64,000 nucleotides of DNA from Acidimicrobiia bacterium (GTDB lineage Bacteria; Actinomycetota; Acidimicrobiia; Acidimicrobiales; Bin134). Location: the NCBI GenBank assembly GCA_022822905.1, contig JAJDYE010000007.1, positions 62,001 to 126,000 on the forward strand, in the 5' to 3' direction. This document shows, piece after piece, positions 8,575 to 16,968 of this stretch (positions are counted from its first letter, which is position 1; each line of letters begins with the position of its first letter). The translations under genes were made by a program, and so were the position numbers. The notes under the pieces are model-generated. The model saw only the letters and a list, made by a program, of their open reading frames with translations. It was not told the DNA's origin and made no database searches.

Positions 8575-9431
8575 GCCGCTCTCCTGCCTGCGAGCCCCTC
8601 GGAGCGGAACAGCAGGACGATTATCACGATGGAGAACGCGACCAAGGGCCGGTACCCGGCGGGGATCCAGTAGACGGACACGTCCATGGCGATGCCGATG
8701 ATCAAGCCTGAAGCGATGACGGTGTACAGCGATCCGAGGCCGGCGAGGATGGCAACGGCGAGGATCTGGAGAATCTGGGCGAACGGCAGGTCGGTGGTGA
8801 GGGTGGCGATTACCGCGAGCATCACGCCAGCGAGCCCGGCCAGGCCCGACGACAGCAGCCAGGTGACCCTGGAGGTGGTGGCCACGTCCACCCCTCGAGA
8901 CGCGGCCAGTTCGGGGTTGACGGCTCTGGCTCGGATCGCGAGGCCGATGCGGGTGCGGTTGAGGAACAGGGCCAAGGACACCGACACGGCCGCGGCGAGG
9001 GCGACGACGAGGATCTGGTAGTCGGTGATGCGGATGCCGAACGGCTTGTAGCTGGTGGCGAGGCCGATGTCGAGGGTTCGAATGCCGGTGCCGACCAGCG
9101 CGTCGATGACACCGCCGATGACGAACGCGACGCCAGTGGAGGTGATCAGCAGCACTGCGGGGCCGCGGGAGCGGATCGGGTCGTAGATCGTGCGGGCGAT
9201 GCCCAGACCGATAAGGGCGGTGAACACGACGGCTGCGGGGCCGGCGATGAGGATGTGCCATCCCTGCGATGCGTTGAGCCACCAAGTGGCGAACGCTCCG
9301 ATACCGAGCAGCTCGGCGTGGGCGATGTTCAAGAACCCCTCGACCTGCCGGGTCAGCGAGAACCCGATCGTGGCCAGGATGAGGAAACATCCGGTCACGA
9401 CCCCGGCGGTCAGGTATTGCAGGAACAGCAT
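8571..9431 (-). CDS. livH: Branched-chain amino acid-type ABC transporter permease (LivH-like)
   Basis: A 286-aa permease. LTRQVEGFLNIAHAELLGIGAFATWWLN near residues 27-54 contains the family's N-(I/F)AHGE-like motif, and RTRIGLAIRARAVNPELAASRGV carries the EAA-type loop that contacts the ATPases. Many hydrophobic helices follow. It begins 19 nt after the cupin gene in the same operon. Confidence 0.92.
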   Translation of the reverse strand: MLFLQYLTAGVVTGCFLILATIGFSLTRQVEGFLNIAHAELLGIGAFATWWLNASQGWHILIAGPAAVVFTALIGLGIARTIYDPIRSRGPAVLLITSTGVAFVIGGVIDALVGTGIRTLDIGLATSYKPFGIRITDYQILVVALAAAVSVSLALFLNRTRIGLAIRARAVNPELAASRGVDVATTSRVTWLLSSGLAGLAGVMLAVIATLTTDLPFAQILQILAVAILAGLGSLYTVIASGLIIGIAMDVSVYWIPAGYRPLVAFSIVIIVLLFRSEGLAGRRAA

Positions 9432-9450
9432 CGCCTCTACCTGTCTCGCC

Positions 9451-9792
9451 CTAGTCGTAATTTCGGACTTCGAACGTGACGGCCCCGCCGGGGCTGACCC
9501 ACGGTCCGTGCGCCATGCCGGGCGGACGGCAGGCGTACATTCCGGCGGTGAACGTCTGGTCCAGCGTCAGGTCGTGAATGGCACCCTCAACCAACCAGAG
9601 CTCTTCCCAGAAGTCGTGGCGCTGCACCCCGGCCGCCGACGTGTCCGTGCCGGGCAGGAACTTAAGGAGCCTGGTGTACGACCCGCTGGCCGGGTCTCTC
9701 GAGAGGGTTTTGCTGTAGAGCCCTTCGATACCGGCTTCTGGTTCCCAGGGGATCAGGTCGGGGTCGAAGAACTCGAATTCTTGTTTTCCCAT
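9451..9792 (-). CDS. Small cupin-domain protein
   Basis: A 113-aa single cupin barrel: RHDFWEELWLVEGAIHDLTLDQTFTAG corresponds to cupin motif 1 and YACRPPGMAHGPW to motif 2, similar to ChrR-type cupins. Such proteins bind a metal and may be enzymes (decarboxylases, dioxygenases, isomerases) or sensors. It starts 1 nt after the nitrilase-DUF2848 stop, so it is translationally coupled and probably works in the same pathway. The reaction is unknown. Confidence 0.8.
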   Translation of the reverse strand: MGKQEFEFFDPDLIPWEPEAGIEGLYSKTLSRDPASGSYTRLLKFLPGTDTSAAGVQRHDFWEELWLVEGAIHDLTLDQTFTAGMYACRPPGMAHGPWVSPGGAVTFEVRNYD

Positions 9793-9793
9793 G

Positions 9794-11257
9794 TCAGTTG
9801 TCCTCCAAGACGTTGATTACGGAATACGAGGTGGTCAGGGAGCGGGCGGTGACCGGGTCGCGCAGCTGCGCGGTGAAAGAGGGGTGGAACTCGAACTCGC
9901 CTCTCGCAGGGATGGTGCCGGACAGGATCACCGTGCCGGCCATCGGCCCGCCGAACCGGTCCTCAACTAGGCGCAGCAGCTCCTCCGGGGGTTTGAGGGC
10001 GGCGACCGGGCCGGCCTGATAGGTGTTCTGCGAACCGACCGGGGTCCACGCTCTGAACATGAGGTCGTCCCAGTGGTCCTCAAGGTCGCTGAGCCGCCAC
10101 ACGTCAGCGGAGAGCACTTTGGCGCAGCTCTGCTTGGAGGCGGCCATGTCCACGGTTTCGAGGGCCCGGTCGGTGTGGTCTGACGCCGCCGCGACCCACA
10201 CCTCGCTATCGGCGACCAGGAGGGCGTATTCGACCTCGCCGCACGATGAATCCGTTGCCACCTCGATTTCGGTATCGGTGGTGAGCCGGTCGGCACCGAG
10301 CACGAAGTACGAGGGCACCTCGTCGGGCGGAGCGATGCCCTCCTCCTCCAGCTTCGCGATGTACGCATCCACCGAGGCGGCGTCTCTGGCGGTGTAGCCG
10401 GCAAGGATTAGCCGCTTGGCGGAGAACCGGAGCGGGGTGCCATCGTCGGTGCGGAACACCAAATCGTTGCCGGGCTCGCCCAGCAGGCGGCGGTCGGCGA
10501 GAGCCGGGAACCGATTCCGGGCGTCGGCGGGCCCTTGCAAGTCGATTTGGGCGGTGGCGGTGCCAGGGTCGTCGCCGAGGGATGCGAGGGTGGTGCCCCA
10601 CGGGTCAATCACCGCGGAGCGGCCGCACAGCGCCGTCTGGTATCCGGTCTGCCCAACGCCGTTGCAGGCGACGACGAACGCCTGGTTCTCGATGGCTCGA
10701 GCCCGCAGCAGCGTTGACCAGGCCTCCACCCTTGGGTGCGGCCACGCCGACGCGATCAAAAAGCCGACAGCGCCCATCTCGGTCATGCGACGGAACAGCT
10801 CGGGGAACCGCAGGTCATAGCACACGGCGAGGCCGAGACGGCCCAACGGCGTTTCGGATACAACCACGTCGGTTCCCGCTGTGAGGTATTCCTGTTCTTT
10901 GCTGCCGTAGCCGAACAGGTGAATCTTGCGGTATCGACCCAGCTCGCCACCGTCGGGGCCGAACAGGACCGAAGTGTTGTAGAGACGGTCGCCGTCTGCT
11001 TCGATGAGTGACCCGGCGTGCAGGCAACTCCCGGTCTCGGCAGCGAGTCCGGCGAGCCGCTCGAGCAGCTTCGGGGTCATGTCCGACGCAGTGGAATATC
11101 CGTCGAACGAGAAGTAGCCGGGATACCACACTTCCGGGAGGATGATCAGGTCGGATTCGGCAGCAGCGCGGATCTGCTCTTCGGCCGTTCCGATCAGGTC
11201 TGGGCCGTCTCCCGTCTGCACCGCGGCCGGCAGCTGTATGAGCGTCACCGAGGTCAT
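9794..11257 (-). CDS. Nitrilase-superfamily amidase fused to a DUF2848 domain
   Basis: A 487-aa two-domain protein. Residues 1-260 are a carbon-nitrogen hydrolase with the full triad Glu42 (ILPEVW), Lys111 (RYRKIHLFG) and Cys146 (AVCYDLRFPE), so it should hydrolyse an amide, carbamoyl or nitrile bond. Residues about 264-487 match DUF2848 as I recall it (LAGYTARD, SSCGEVEYALL, SDHTDRALE, SKQSCAKVL, YQAGPVAAL), a domain related in fold to fumarylacetoacetate hydrolases. Both domains are usually separate proteins. The ATG overlaps the stop of the molybdenum-subunit gene (ATGA). I infer consecutive hydrolytic steps in one pathway. Confidence 0.85.
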   Translation of the reverse strand: MTSVTLIQLPAAVQTGDGPDLIGTAEEQIRAAAESDLIILPEVWYPGYFSFDGYSTASDMTPKLLERLAGLAAETGSCLHAGSLIEADGDRLYNTSVLFGPDGGELGRYRKIHLFGYGSKEQEYLTAGTDVVVSETPLGRLGLAVCYDLRFPELFRRMTEMGAVGFLIASAWPHPRVEAWSTLLRARAIENQAFVVACNGVGQTGYQTALCGRSAVIDPWGTTLASLGDDPGTATAQIDLQGPADARNRFPALADRRLLGEPGNDLVFRTDDGTPLRFSAKRLILAGYTARDAASVDAYIAKLEEEGIAPPDEVPSYFVLGADRLTTDTEIEVATDSSCGEVEYALLVADSEVWVAAASDHTDRALETVDMAASKQSCAKVLSADVWRLSDLEDHWDDLMFRAWTPVGSQNTYQAGPVAALKPPEELLRLVEDRFGGPMAGTVILSGTIPARGEFEFHPSFTAQLRDPVTARSLTTSYSVINVLEDN

Positions 11258-13629
11258 TGGCCGTCTCCTTGTATTCGGGCCTGGTTGAGCCAGGCGAGCA
11301 CCCGTTCGGGGGTGAGGGGCAGTTGGTCGACGAACACGTCGCCGACGGCTGATAGAGCGTCTTCGACGGCTGCGGCGATAGCCGCGCCGGGTGCGATCGC
11401 GCCGCCCTCCCCCATGCCTTTGAGGCCGCCGATGGTGTGCGGAGATGGGGTCTCAAGGTGGGCGACCTCGAAGTCGGGCATGTCGGTCATGGTGGGGATG
11501 AGGTAGTCCGAGAAGGTGGTGGTCAGCAGTCGGGCCTCGTCGTCGTAGACGAACTCCTCAAACAGGGCGGTGCCGATTCCTTGGGCGACGCCGCCGAAGA
11601 TCTGTCCCTCGACAATGGTCGGGTTGATCATCGGCCCGCAGTCCTCGGCGATCGCATAGGACAGAACCTTCGTTTTGCCGGTAAGCGGGTCGATTTCGAC
11701 GGAGGCCAGGTGGGCGGCGTTGGTGTACACCCCGGTGCCGGGGTCGGCGTCGTATGTACGCGACGCCTCCAGAATCGGCTCAACCCCGCGAGGGAGGGAC
11801 TCGGGGCGCTGGTATACGAGCCGGCAGAGCTCGGCGATCTCAATGGACGCGCCGGGCGACCCCGACACCGAGAGGCAGCCCTGGCCGATCACGATGTCGG
11901 TGGGCGACGCCTCGAAGCGGTGGGCGGCTACCTGACGGAGCGTTTCTGCCACCGCGTCGGCTGCTTTGACGACTGCCCCGCCAGCGAGCACCGCGGAGCG
12001 GCTCGCGAATGTGCCAGCCCCATAGGCCACCTGGTCGGTGTCGCCGTACTCCACCCTGATGTCCTCGATGCTCAAGCCGAGCCGGTCGGCGGCTATCTGG
12101 GCGAGAGTGGTCTCGAGCCCTTGGCCGTGATCGTGGATCGACGCGGACACGACCGCTGTACCTGTGGCATCTAGTCGGACTTTGGCTGTCTCGTACCCGA
12201 ACACGATCGGCACACCCCGCTGCTGGAACTCGCGGGTGGTGTGAGCGGTCTGCTCGGTGAACACCGCCAGCCCGATCCCGAACAGGCGCCCTTCGGCCCT
12301 GGCCGCTGCTTGATCGGCGAGCAGCCGGTTGTGGCCGCCAACCTCAAGGGCTTTGTCTAGCGATTCGGGCAACGACCCGGAGTCGTAAACCAACCCGGAC
12401 GCGGAATGCCAGGGGTAGTCGTCTGGGCCGATGAGGTTGCGGCGCCGTATCTCGGTCCGATCAGCGCCCCGGTGCCTGGCGATTCTGTCCATGAGCCGCT
12501 CGATGGAAAAGCACGCTGCGGGACGGGCCACGCCCCGGTACGCCCCGTATGGAGCCTTGTTGGTGCAATAGGCCGTGCCGGTCACCGAGTACTCCGCGAC
12601 CCGATAGGGGCCGGGGAGGATGCCCATGGCCATCCCGCAGTCCATGGTCGACGTCCACGGGAACACCGAGTAGGCGCCCATGTCGACCGCGATGTCGGCC
12701 TCGAGCGCCAAGAGGATCCCGTCGTCGTCGAAGTAGCCAGTCACCCGGTGGCGGTGCTCGCGGGAGTGATGGGACGCAATGAAGTGCTCGCGTCGGTCCT
12801 CCACCCATTTCACCGGTCGGCCCAGCTCACGGGCAGCCAAACAGCAGGCGACCTCCTCGGGGTACAGCTGCGCTTTGACGCCGAATCCACCGCCCACGTC
12901 GGGGGAGATCACCCTTATGCGGCTCTCTGCCACCCCGAGGGCGTCGGAGAGGCCGGCGCGAATCAGGTGTGGGATCTGGGTGGTGGTCCAAAGTTCGAAC
13001 AGCCCGGAGCCCTGGTCGTAGCGGGCGACGCACGCTCGCCCTTCCATCGGGATCGCCCCGTGGCGGGCGTTGCGAAGCTCGACGGTCACCCGGTGCGCGG
13101 CGGACCCGGCCGCCTCCTCGAACCCGTCGGTCGCCATTGAGCGGCGCACGAACGCGTGGCCGACCCACCCAGAGTGGACCGGCTCCCGGTCTTCTCCGAG
13201 CACGTCGTCGAGCCCGGCGACCGGTTCCAATGGGCGGTAGGCAAACGTGACGTGCTCGGCGGCGTCTTCGGCGGTATATTCGTCGTCGGCTACGACCATG
13301 GCCATCGCCTCCCCGGCGTACCGGGTTCGGCCCACGGCCAGGATGGGTTGCGCGGACGGCTGAAACCCCTCGTAGGCGGACACGCAGCGGATCTCCGCAC
13401 CGGCGAAATCGTCGCCGGTAAACACCGCCCGCACTTTTTCGCAAGCGAGTGCCTCTTTGACGTCGAAGTCGCAAATGTCGGAGGACGCTTCGTCGGAGCG
13501 GACGAACTTGGCGGACAGAGTGCCGGGGAAGTCGACATCGGCCACGAACCGGCCCTGCCCTTTGAGCAGACGTCCGTCCTCCACCCTCGGAACCCGGGCG
13601 CCGAACAGTCGGGGCGACGGGCCGCTCAT
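11254..13629 (-). CDS. Molybdenum hydroxylase large subunit (xanthine dehydrogenase/CoxL family)
   Basis: A 791-aa molybdopterin-cytosine-dinucleotide subunit. RVEDGRLLKGQGRFVADV opens the aldehyde oxidase/xanthine dehydrogenase a/b hammerhead domain; VSPDVGGGFGVK and the loop PYGAYRGVARP follow, then VEIDPLTGKTKV and KGMGEGGAIAPGAAIAAAVEDAL with the catalytic Glu near the C-terminus. The loop is AYRGVAR, not the AYRCSFR of true form I CO dehydrogenase, so CO is not the expected substrate; an N-heterocycle, purine-like compound or aldehyde is. It overlaps the small subunit by 4 nt upstream and the nitrilase fusion by 4 nt downstream. Confidence 0.9.
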   Translation of the reverse strand: MSGPSPRLFGARVPRVEDGRLLKGQGRFVADVDFPGTLSAKFVRSDEASSDICDFDVKEALACEKVRAVFTGDDFAGAEIRCVSAYEGFQPSAQPILAVGRTRYAGEAMAMVVADDEYTAEDAAEHVTFAYRPLEPVAGLDDVLGEDREPVHSGWVGHAFVRRSMATDGFEEAAGSAAHRVTVELRNARHGAIPMEGRACVARYDQGSGLFELWTTTQIPHLIRAGLSDALGVAESRIRVISPDVGGGFGVKAQLYPEEVACCLAARELGRPVKWVEDRREHFIASHHSREHRHRVTGYFDDDGILLALEADIAVDMGAYSVFPWTSTMDCGMAMGILPGPYRVAEYSVTGTAYCTNKAPYGAYRGVARPAACFSIERLMDRIARHRGADRTEIRRRNLIGPDDYPWHSASGLVYDSGSLPESLDKALEVGGHNRLLADQAAARAEGRLFGIGLAVFTEQTAHTTREFQQRGVPIVFGYETAKVRLDATGTAVVSASIHDHGQGLETTLAQIAADRLGLSIEDIRVEYGDTDQVAYGAGTFASRSAVLAGGAVVKAADAVAETLRQVAAHRFEASPTDIVIGQGCLSVSGSPGASIEIAELCRLVYQRPESLPRGVEPILEASRTYDADPGTGVYTNAAHLASVEIDPLTGKTKVLSYAIAEDCGPMINPTIVEGQIFGGVAQGIGTALFEEFVYDDEARLLTTTFSDYLIPTMTDMPDFEVAHLETPSPHTIGGLKGMGEGGAIAPGAAIAAAVEDALSAVGDVFVDQLPLTPERVLAWLNQARIQGDGQ

Positions 13630-14105
13630 CTTCCGCCTCCCGCGGCTTGATCGAGGGCTTGTTCGACGGCGTCGACGATTTGGTGGTAGCCAGTGCAGCG
13701 GCAGAGATTGCCGGCCAGCTGCTCTCTAATCTGGTGGCGGGAAGGCGTGGAGGCCACCTCGGCGGCAATCTCAGTGACGGTCATCAATAGCCCAGGGGTG
13801 CAGAACCCGCATTGGAGGCCGTGGCAGTCTTTGAACGCCTGCTGAATGGAGCTTAATTCCTCTCCATCGGCCAGCCCCTCCACTGTGCGCACCGACGACC
13901 CATTGGCCTGGGCTGCGAGCATGAGGCATGACCGGGCGGATGCGCCGTCGACGAGCACTGTGCAAGACCCGCAGTAGCCGTGCTCGCATCCGACGTGCGT
14001 GCCGGTCAAACCGAGCACGCCCCGCAGGAAATCCGACAGCAGCATCCGCCCGTCGACCTCGGCAGTCTCGGCCCGCCCGTTCACCTCCACGGCGATCTCA
14101 ACCAT
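13626..14105 (-). CDS. Molybdenum hydroxylase [2Fe-2S] subunit
   Basis: A 159-aa iron-sulfur subunit with two clusters: the plant-ferredoxin set GCEHGYCGSCTV plus a further Cys at ARSCL, and the helical-domain set CGFCTPG and NLCRCTGY. These pass electrons from the Mo site to FAD. The ATG at 14105 (MVEIAVEVNG) is used because the family starts here; it overlaps the FAD-subunit stop by 8 nt. Confidence 0.93.
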   Translation of the reverse strand: MVEIAVEVNGRAETAEVDGRMLLSDFLRGVLGLTGTHVGCEHGYCGSCTVLVDGASARSCLMLAAQANGSSVRTVEGLADGEELSSIQQAFKDCHGLQCGFCTPGLLMTVTEIAAEVASTPSRHQIREQLAGNLCRCTGYHQIVDAVEQALDQAAGGGR

Positions 14106-14964
14106 CTGGCCGCCCCTTATCGCGGCGAGCCAGGGCCTCGCCGGCAGCGCGGAGCACCTGGGCGTATACCAGCTGCTTGCGGTGCGCTGTGGACCCGTGT
14201 GAGTCACCGACCGGATCGAATGCGTCGCGAGCCACCTCCGCAACCGCCTGCGGGTCTTCAGTGGCGATCAGGGCTTCCTCAGCCTCGGGACACCGCACCG
14301 GCCGGTCCGCTACGCCAGCCAGCGCGACCCTCGCCTCACCGATTCCGCCGGAGCCAGCGGCGCAGGCGACCGCGGCCACCACAACCGCGAAATCGCCGGT
14401 GCGTCGCTGGAACTCCGAGAATCCCCAGTTGTCAGCGAATCGCGAGGCGAACCGGACACTGACTACGAGCTCGTCAGCCTGCCGGCCCGTTGTGAACACC
14501 GTCTGAAAGAAGTCGTCGCCACCCAAACACCGGGCCCCGGACTTCGACCGCAGATCGACCGACCCGTCCAACGCCAAGAGCACAACCGGCCACTCAGCCG
14601 ACGGGTCGGCATGGGCGACACTTCCTCCGACGGTGCCCCGGTTGCGTATCGCTCTAAACCCGATGAAGCCCGCGGCGTCGCGTGCCATCGGCAGGTGCCG
14701 AGCGATGTCAGGATCTGCCTCCATTTGCCGATGCGTCACGCGGGCACCCACCGACACTGCGTCGGGCTCGGTGACAATCAAGTCCATCCCTCCTACAGAG
14801 CCCAAGTCAATAACCTCGGCGGGGCGGGCCAGCCTTAGATTCAGCATGGGGATCAGGCTCTGCCCGCCCGAGAGGACGACGGCTTCGTCGCCGTAGGCGT
14901 TGAGCAGGTCCAGTGCCTCCGCCTGCGAGGACGGTGCGTGATACCTGAACTTCGGCGGCTTCAT
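14098..14964 (-). CDS. Molybdenum hydroxylase FAD-binding subunit (CoxM-like)
   Basis: A 288-aa flavoprotein of the CoxM/XdhB type. LSGGQSLIPMLNLRLARP near residue 32 and RNRGTVGGSVAHADPSAEW near residue 105 are the two FAD-binding signatures. It starts at ATG 14964 (MKPPKFRYH); a further in-frame upstream extension does not look like the family, and no strong ribosome site was seen. It is the first gene of the ten-gene operon and faces the GntR regulator. Confidence 0.92.
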   Translation of the reverse strand: MKPPKFRYHAPSSQAEALDLLNAYGDEAVVLSGGQSLIPMLNLRLARPAEVIDLGSVGGMDLIVTEPDAVSVGARVTHRQMEADPDIARHLPMARDAAGFIGFRAIRNRGTVGGSVAHADPSAEWPVVLLALDGSVDLRSKSGARCLGGDDFFQTVFTTGRQADELVVSVRFASRFADNWGFSEFQRRTGDFAVVVAAVACAAGSGGIGEARVALAGVADRPVRCPEAEEALIATEDPQAVAEVARDAFDPVGDSHGSTAHRKQLVYAQVLRAAGEALARRDKGRPDG

Positions 14965-15079
14965 GCTGTTCGCATTTCCATGCGCCCCCCGGGCCTGCTG
15001 ATCGTCCTGGCAGGCATGGGGCCAGCCCCGAAGGGGAAGGGCCAGCGACCAAGCCCGCCAGTTCAGGCAGTCAACCACA

Positions 15080-15116
15080 GATCAAATATGAAATCAAATA
15101 TTGGATATAGTTGATC
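15080..15116. promoter_or_regulatory. AT-rich repeat cluster in the divergent promoter region
   Basis: In otherwise GC-rich DNA this stretch holds two copies of ATCAAATAT (15081-15089 and 15093-15101), 12 nt apart, and an outer inverted repeat GATCAA...TTGATC (15080-15085 and 15111-15116). It lies between the FAD-subunit gene and the GntR-family gene. It is a likely binding site for that regulator; this is inferred from place and symmetry. Confidence 0.55.
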
Positions 15117-15224
15117 GGAGGTGGTAAGAATTCGGTTAGGGTGTCACCGAGGCACCCTTGTAGCGATAGGCAAAGCGTGCCGACGGATCACCGCACACTC
15201 GAACGACAAGGGGGAATACTGGAA

Positions 15225-15917
15225 GTGGCTGAACAAGCAGCGTTTGCGTCAGCCCCACCAGTTATCCAACCCACCGTCCCAGAGATGGTGCTGCTCTATC
15301 TCCGCAAGCTGCTCGTCACCGGCGAGCTCGCGCCAGGAGACAAGGTCCCACTTGAAGCCGTCGCACGGAGTTGCGGAGTCAGCCCCGTGCCGGTCAGAGA
15401 AGCCCTCAAGCAGCTTCAGAACGAGGGAGTGGTGGTCAACGAGCCGCGCCGGGGCTACTGGGTGACGACGCACTCGCAAGTCGAGTTCGCCGAGCTTCAG
15501 CACATCACCTCTCTCCTAGAGCGAGAGGCGATGGCGCTGGGAGCGCCCAGACTCACCGACGAAGACATCCAGCAGATGGACGACTACCGGATCAAGATGG
15601 AGCGCGCCCTCACCGAGGGCGACCTCTGGACCACCAACGTCGCCCACCGGGAGATGCACTTCGTCCCCTACCGGGCTTCCGGCATGCCCCGGCTCGTCAA
15701 GGAGATAGAGCGGCTGTGGGAGCACACCGACCACTACCGCGTTCTCTACCTCCACAAGCACAGTGACGTCCAGGAGGTCTCCCTGGCCCAGCACCTCGAC
15801 CTCATCGAAGCGTGCCGGACTAAGGACCCGGACCGGGTGATTGAGGCGATGCGCATCCACCGCGAATACGCCACCGCCACCATCACCCCCGGCCTCCTAG
15901 ACGAGGACGGCAACTAG
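15225..15917 (+). CDS. GntR-family regulator with FCD effector domain
   Basis: A 230-aa regulator. The winged helix spans residues about 20-85 (LEAVARSCGVSPVPVREALKQL, then NEPRRGYWVT), followed by an all-helical FCD domain whose metal/ligand residues probably include the D/H residues in VAHREMHF and LAQHLDLIEACR. The GTG at 15225 is preferred because AAGGGGGAA precedes it; the frame stays open back to 15111. Divergent from the molybdenum hydroxylase/importer operon and followed by a luciferase-like monooxygenase, so it probably controls both in response to a pathway acid. Confidence 0.88.
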   Translation: MAEQAAFASAPPVIQPTVPEMVLLYLRKLLVTGELAPGDKVPLEAVARSCGVSPVPVREALKQLQNEGVVVNEPRRGYWVTTHSQVEFAELQHITSLLEREAMALGAPRLTDEDIQQMDDYRIKMERALTEGDLWTTNVAHREMHFVPYRASGMPRLVKEIERLWEHTDHYRVLYLHKHSDVQEVSLAQHLDLIEACRTKDPDRVIEAMRIHREYATATITPGLLDEDGN

Positions 15918-15967
15918 GCGCCCCGCTCTGCTCCGCTGCAACAACATCGAAAAAGGAGCAACAAGCC

Positions 15968-16954
15968 ATGCGCTTCGGAGCCTGGATCCCTTCCTACGCC
16001 TACCCGGGGCTCGACTACGAGCGGGCCCGCCAAGGCACCGATACCTTCTCCAAGAAGGCCAACGACTACGACATTGACCTGTGGGTAATCGACCACCTCC
16101 TCCACGCCCCTGGCCTCTACGGGATGCCTTGGCTGGAGCCCATGACAGTGCTGACCCACGCCGCCGCCGTCGCCCCTGACGTACAGATGGTCGGAACCGG
16201 CATCCTGGTGGTGCCCCTCCGCCACCCCGTTGTACTGGCCAAAGAAGTCGCCACCATGGACTACCTCACCGGCGGCCGCTATCAATTCGGCATCGGCCCC
16301 GGCTGGTACGGTCCCGAGTTCGAAGCCACCGGCACCCACATCAGTGAGCGGGGCAAGCGCACCGACGAGATACTCGAAGCCGTCCGTCTGCTCCTCACCA
16401 CCGACGACGCCACATACGAAGGCGAGTTCTACTCATTCGACAGCGTCACCATCGACCCCCGCCCGCCCAGAATGCCCAATGTGTGGGTTGCCGGCGGGTC
16501 CCGCATCCCCGACGGCACCTTCGACAACGACCGGCCCGTCCTCGCAAAAACCGTGCTCAACCGCATCCTCGGCGCCGACTGGTGGCTGTCGCGCTGCTCC
16601 GGCCAGCAGCAATGGGTCCACAACGACTGGCAGGTCATCAAAGATGCCGCCGCCGCTAGAGACTCCGAGCCACCCCGATTCGGCCACTGCAACTTCATCT
16701 ACATCGTGGACACCAATAACCCTGCCAAGGCCCGCGAAGAGCAGCACATCTACTTCGAGCAGGCCATGGGCACCCACCGCACCCGCGACCACCTAGAGAA
16801 GAGCTACTTCTTCGGATCCATCGACGAGATCGTCGACCGCCTCCGCGACCTCAAAGACGGTGGCTGCGAATACATCGTCCTAGGGCCCACTAGCGACGAC
16901 CCCGAGCAGCTCGACCTGCTCCACAACCTCGTAATCCCCCAAGTCAATGGCTGA
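15968..16954 (+). CDS. Luciferase-like (possibly F420-dependent) monooxygenase
   Basis: A 328-aa TIM-barrel protein of the bacterial luciferase family. VGTGILVVPLRHPVVLAKEVATMDYLTGGR and GIGPGWYGPEFEATG are the family's cofactor-site segments. Members use FMNH2 or F420H2 to oxidise organic substrates; which cofactor is used here cannot be decided by eye. AAGGAG lies 13 nt before the ATG. It follows the GntR gene by 50 nt and may be co-transcribed with it, hinting at a ring- or bond-cleaving step in the neighbouring catabolic pathway. Confidence 0.85.
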   Translation: MRFGAWIPSYAYPGLDYERARQGTDTFSKKANDYDIDLWVIDHLLHAPGLYGMPWLEPMTVLTHAAAVAPDVQMVGTGILVVPLRHPVVLAKEVATMDYLTGGRYQFGIGPGWYGPEFEATGTHISERGKRTDEILEAVRLLLTTDDATYEGEFYSFDSVTIDPRPPRMPNVWVAGGSRIPDGTFDNDRPVLAKTVLNRILGADWWLSRCSGQQQWVHNDWQVIKDAAAARDSEPPRFGHCNFIYIVDTNNPAKAREEQHIYFEQAMGTHRTRDHLEKSYFFGSIDEIVDRLRDLKDGGCEYIVLGPTSDDPEQLDLLHNLVIPQVNG

Positions 16955-16968
16955 TGGACTCCTTGTAG

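Noticed and set aside
7645..9390. Frame of 581 codons joining the LivM gene to an upstream stretch
   Set aside because: The upstream half is the LivH gene read out of frame; LivM itself begins at 8574 with an ATGA overlap.
11254..14964. Labelling the three-subunit enzyme as aerobic CO dehydrogenase
   Set aside because: The large-subunit loop is AYRGVAR, lacking the AYRCSFR of form I CoxL.
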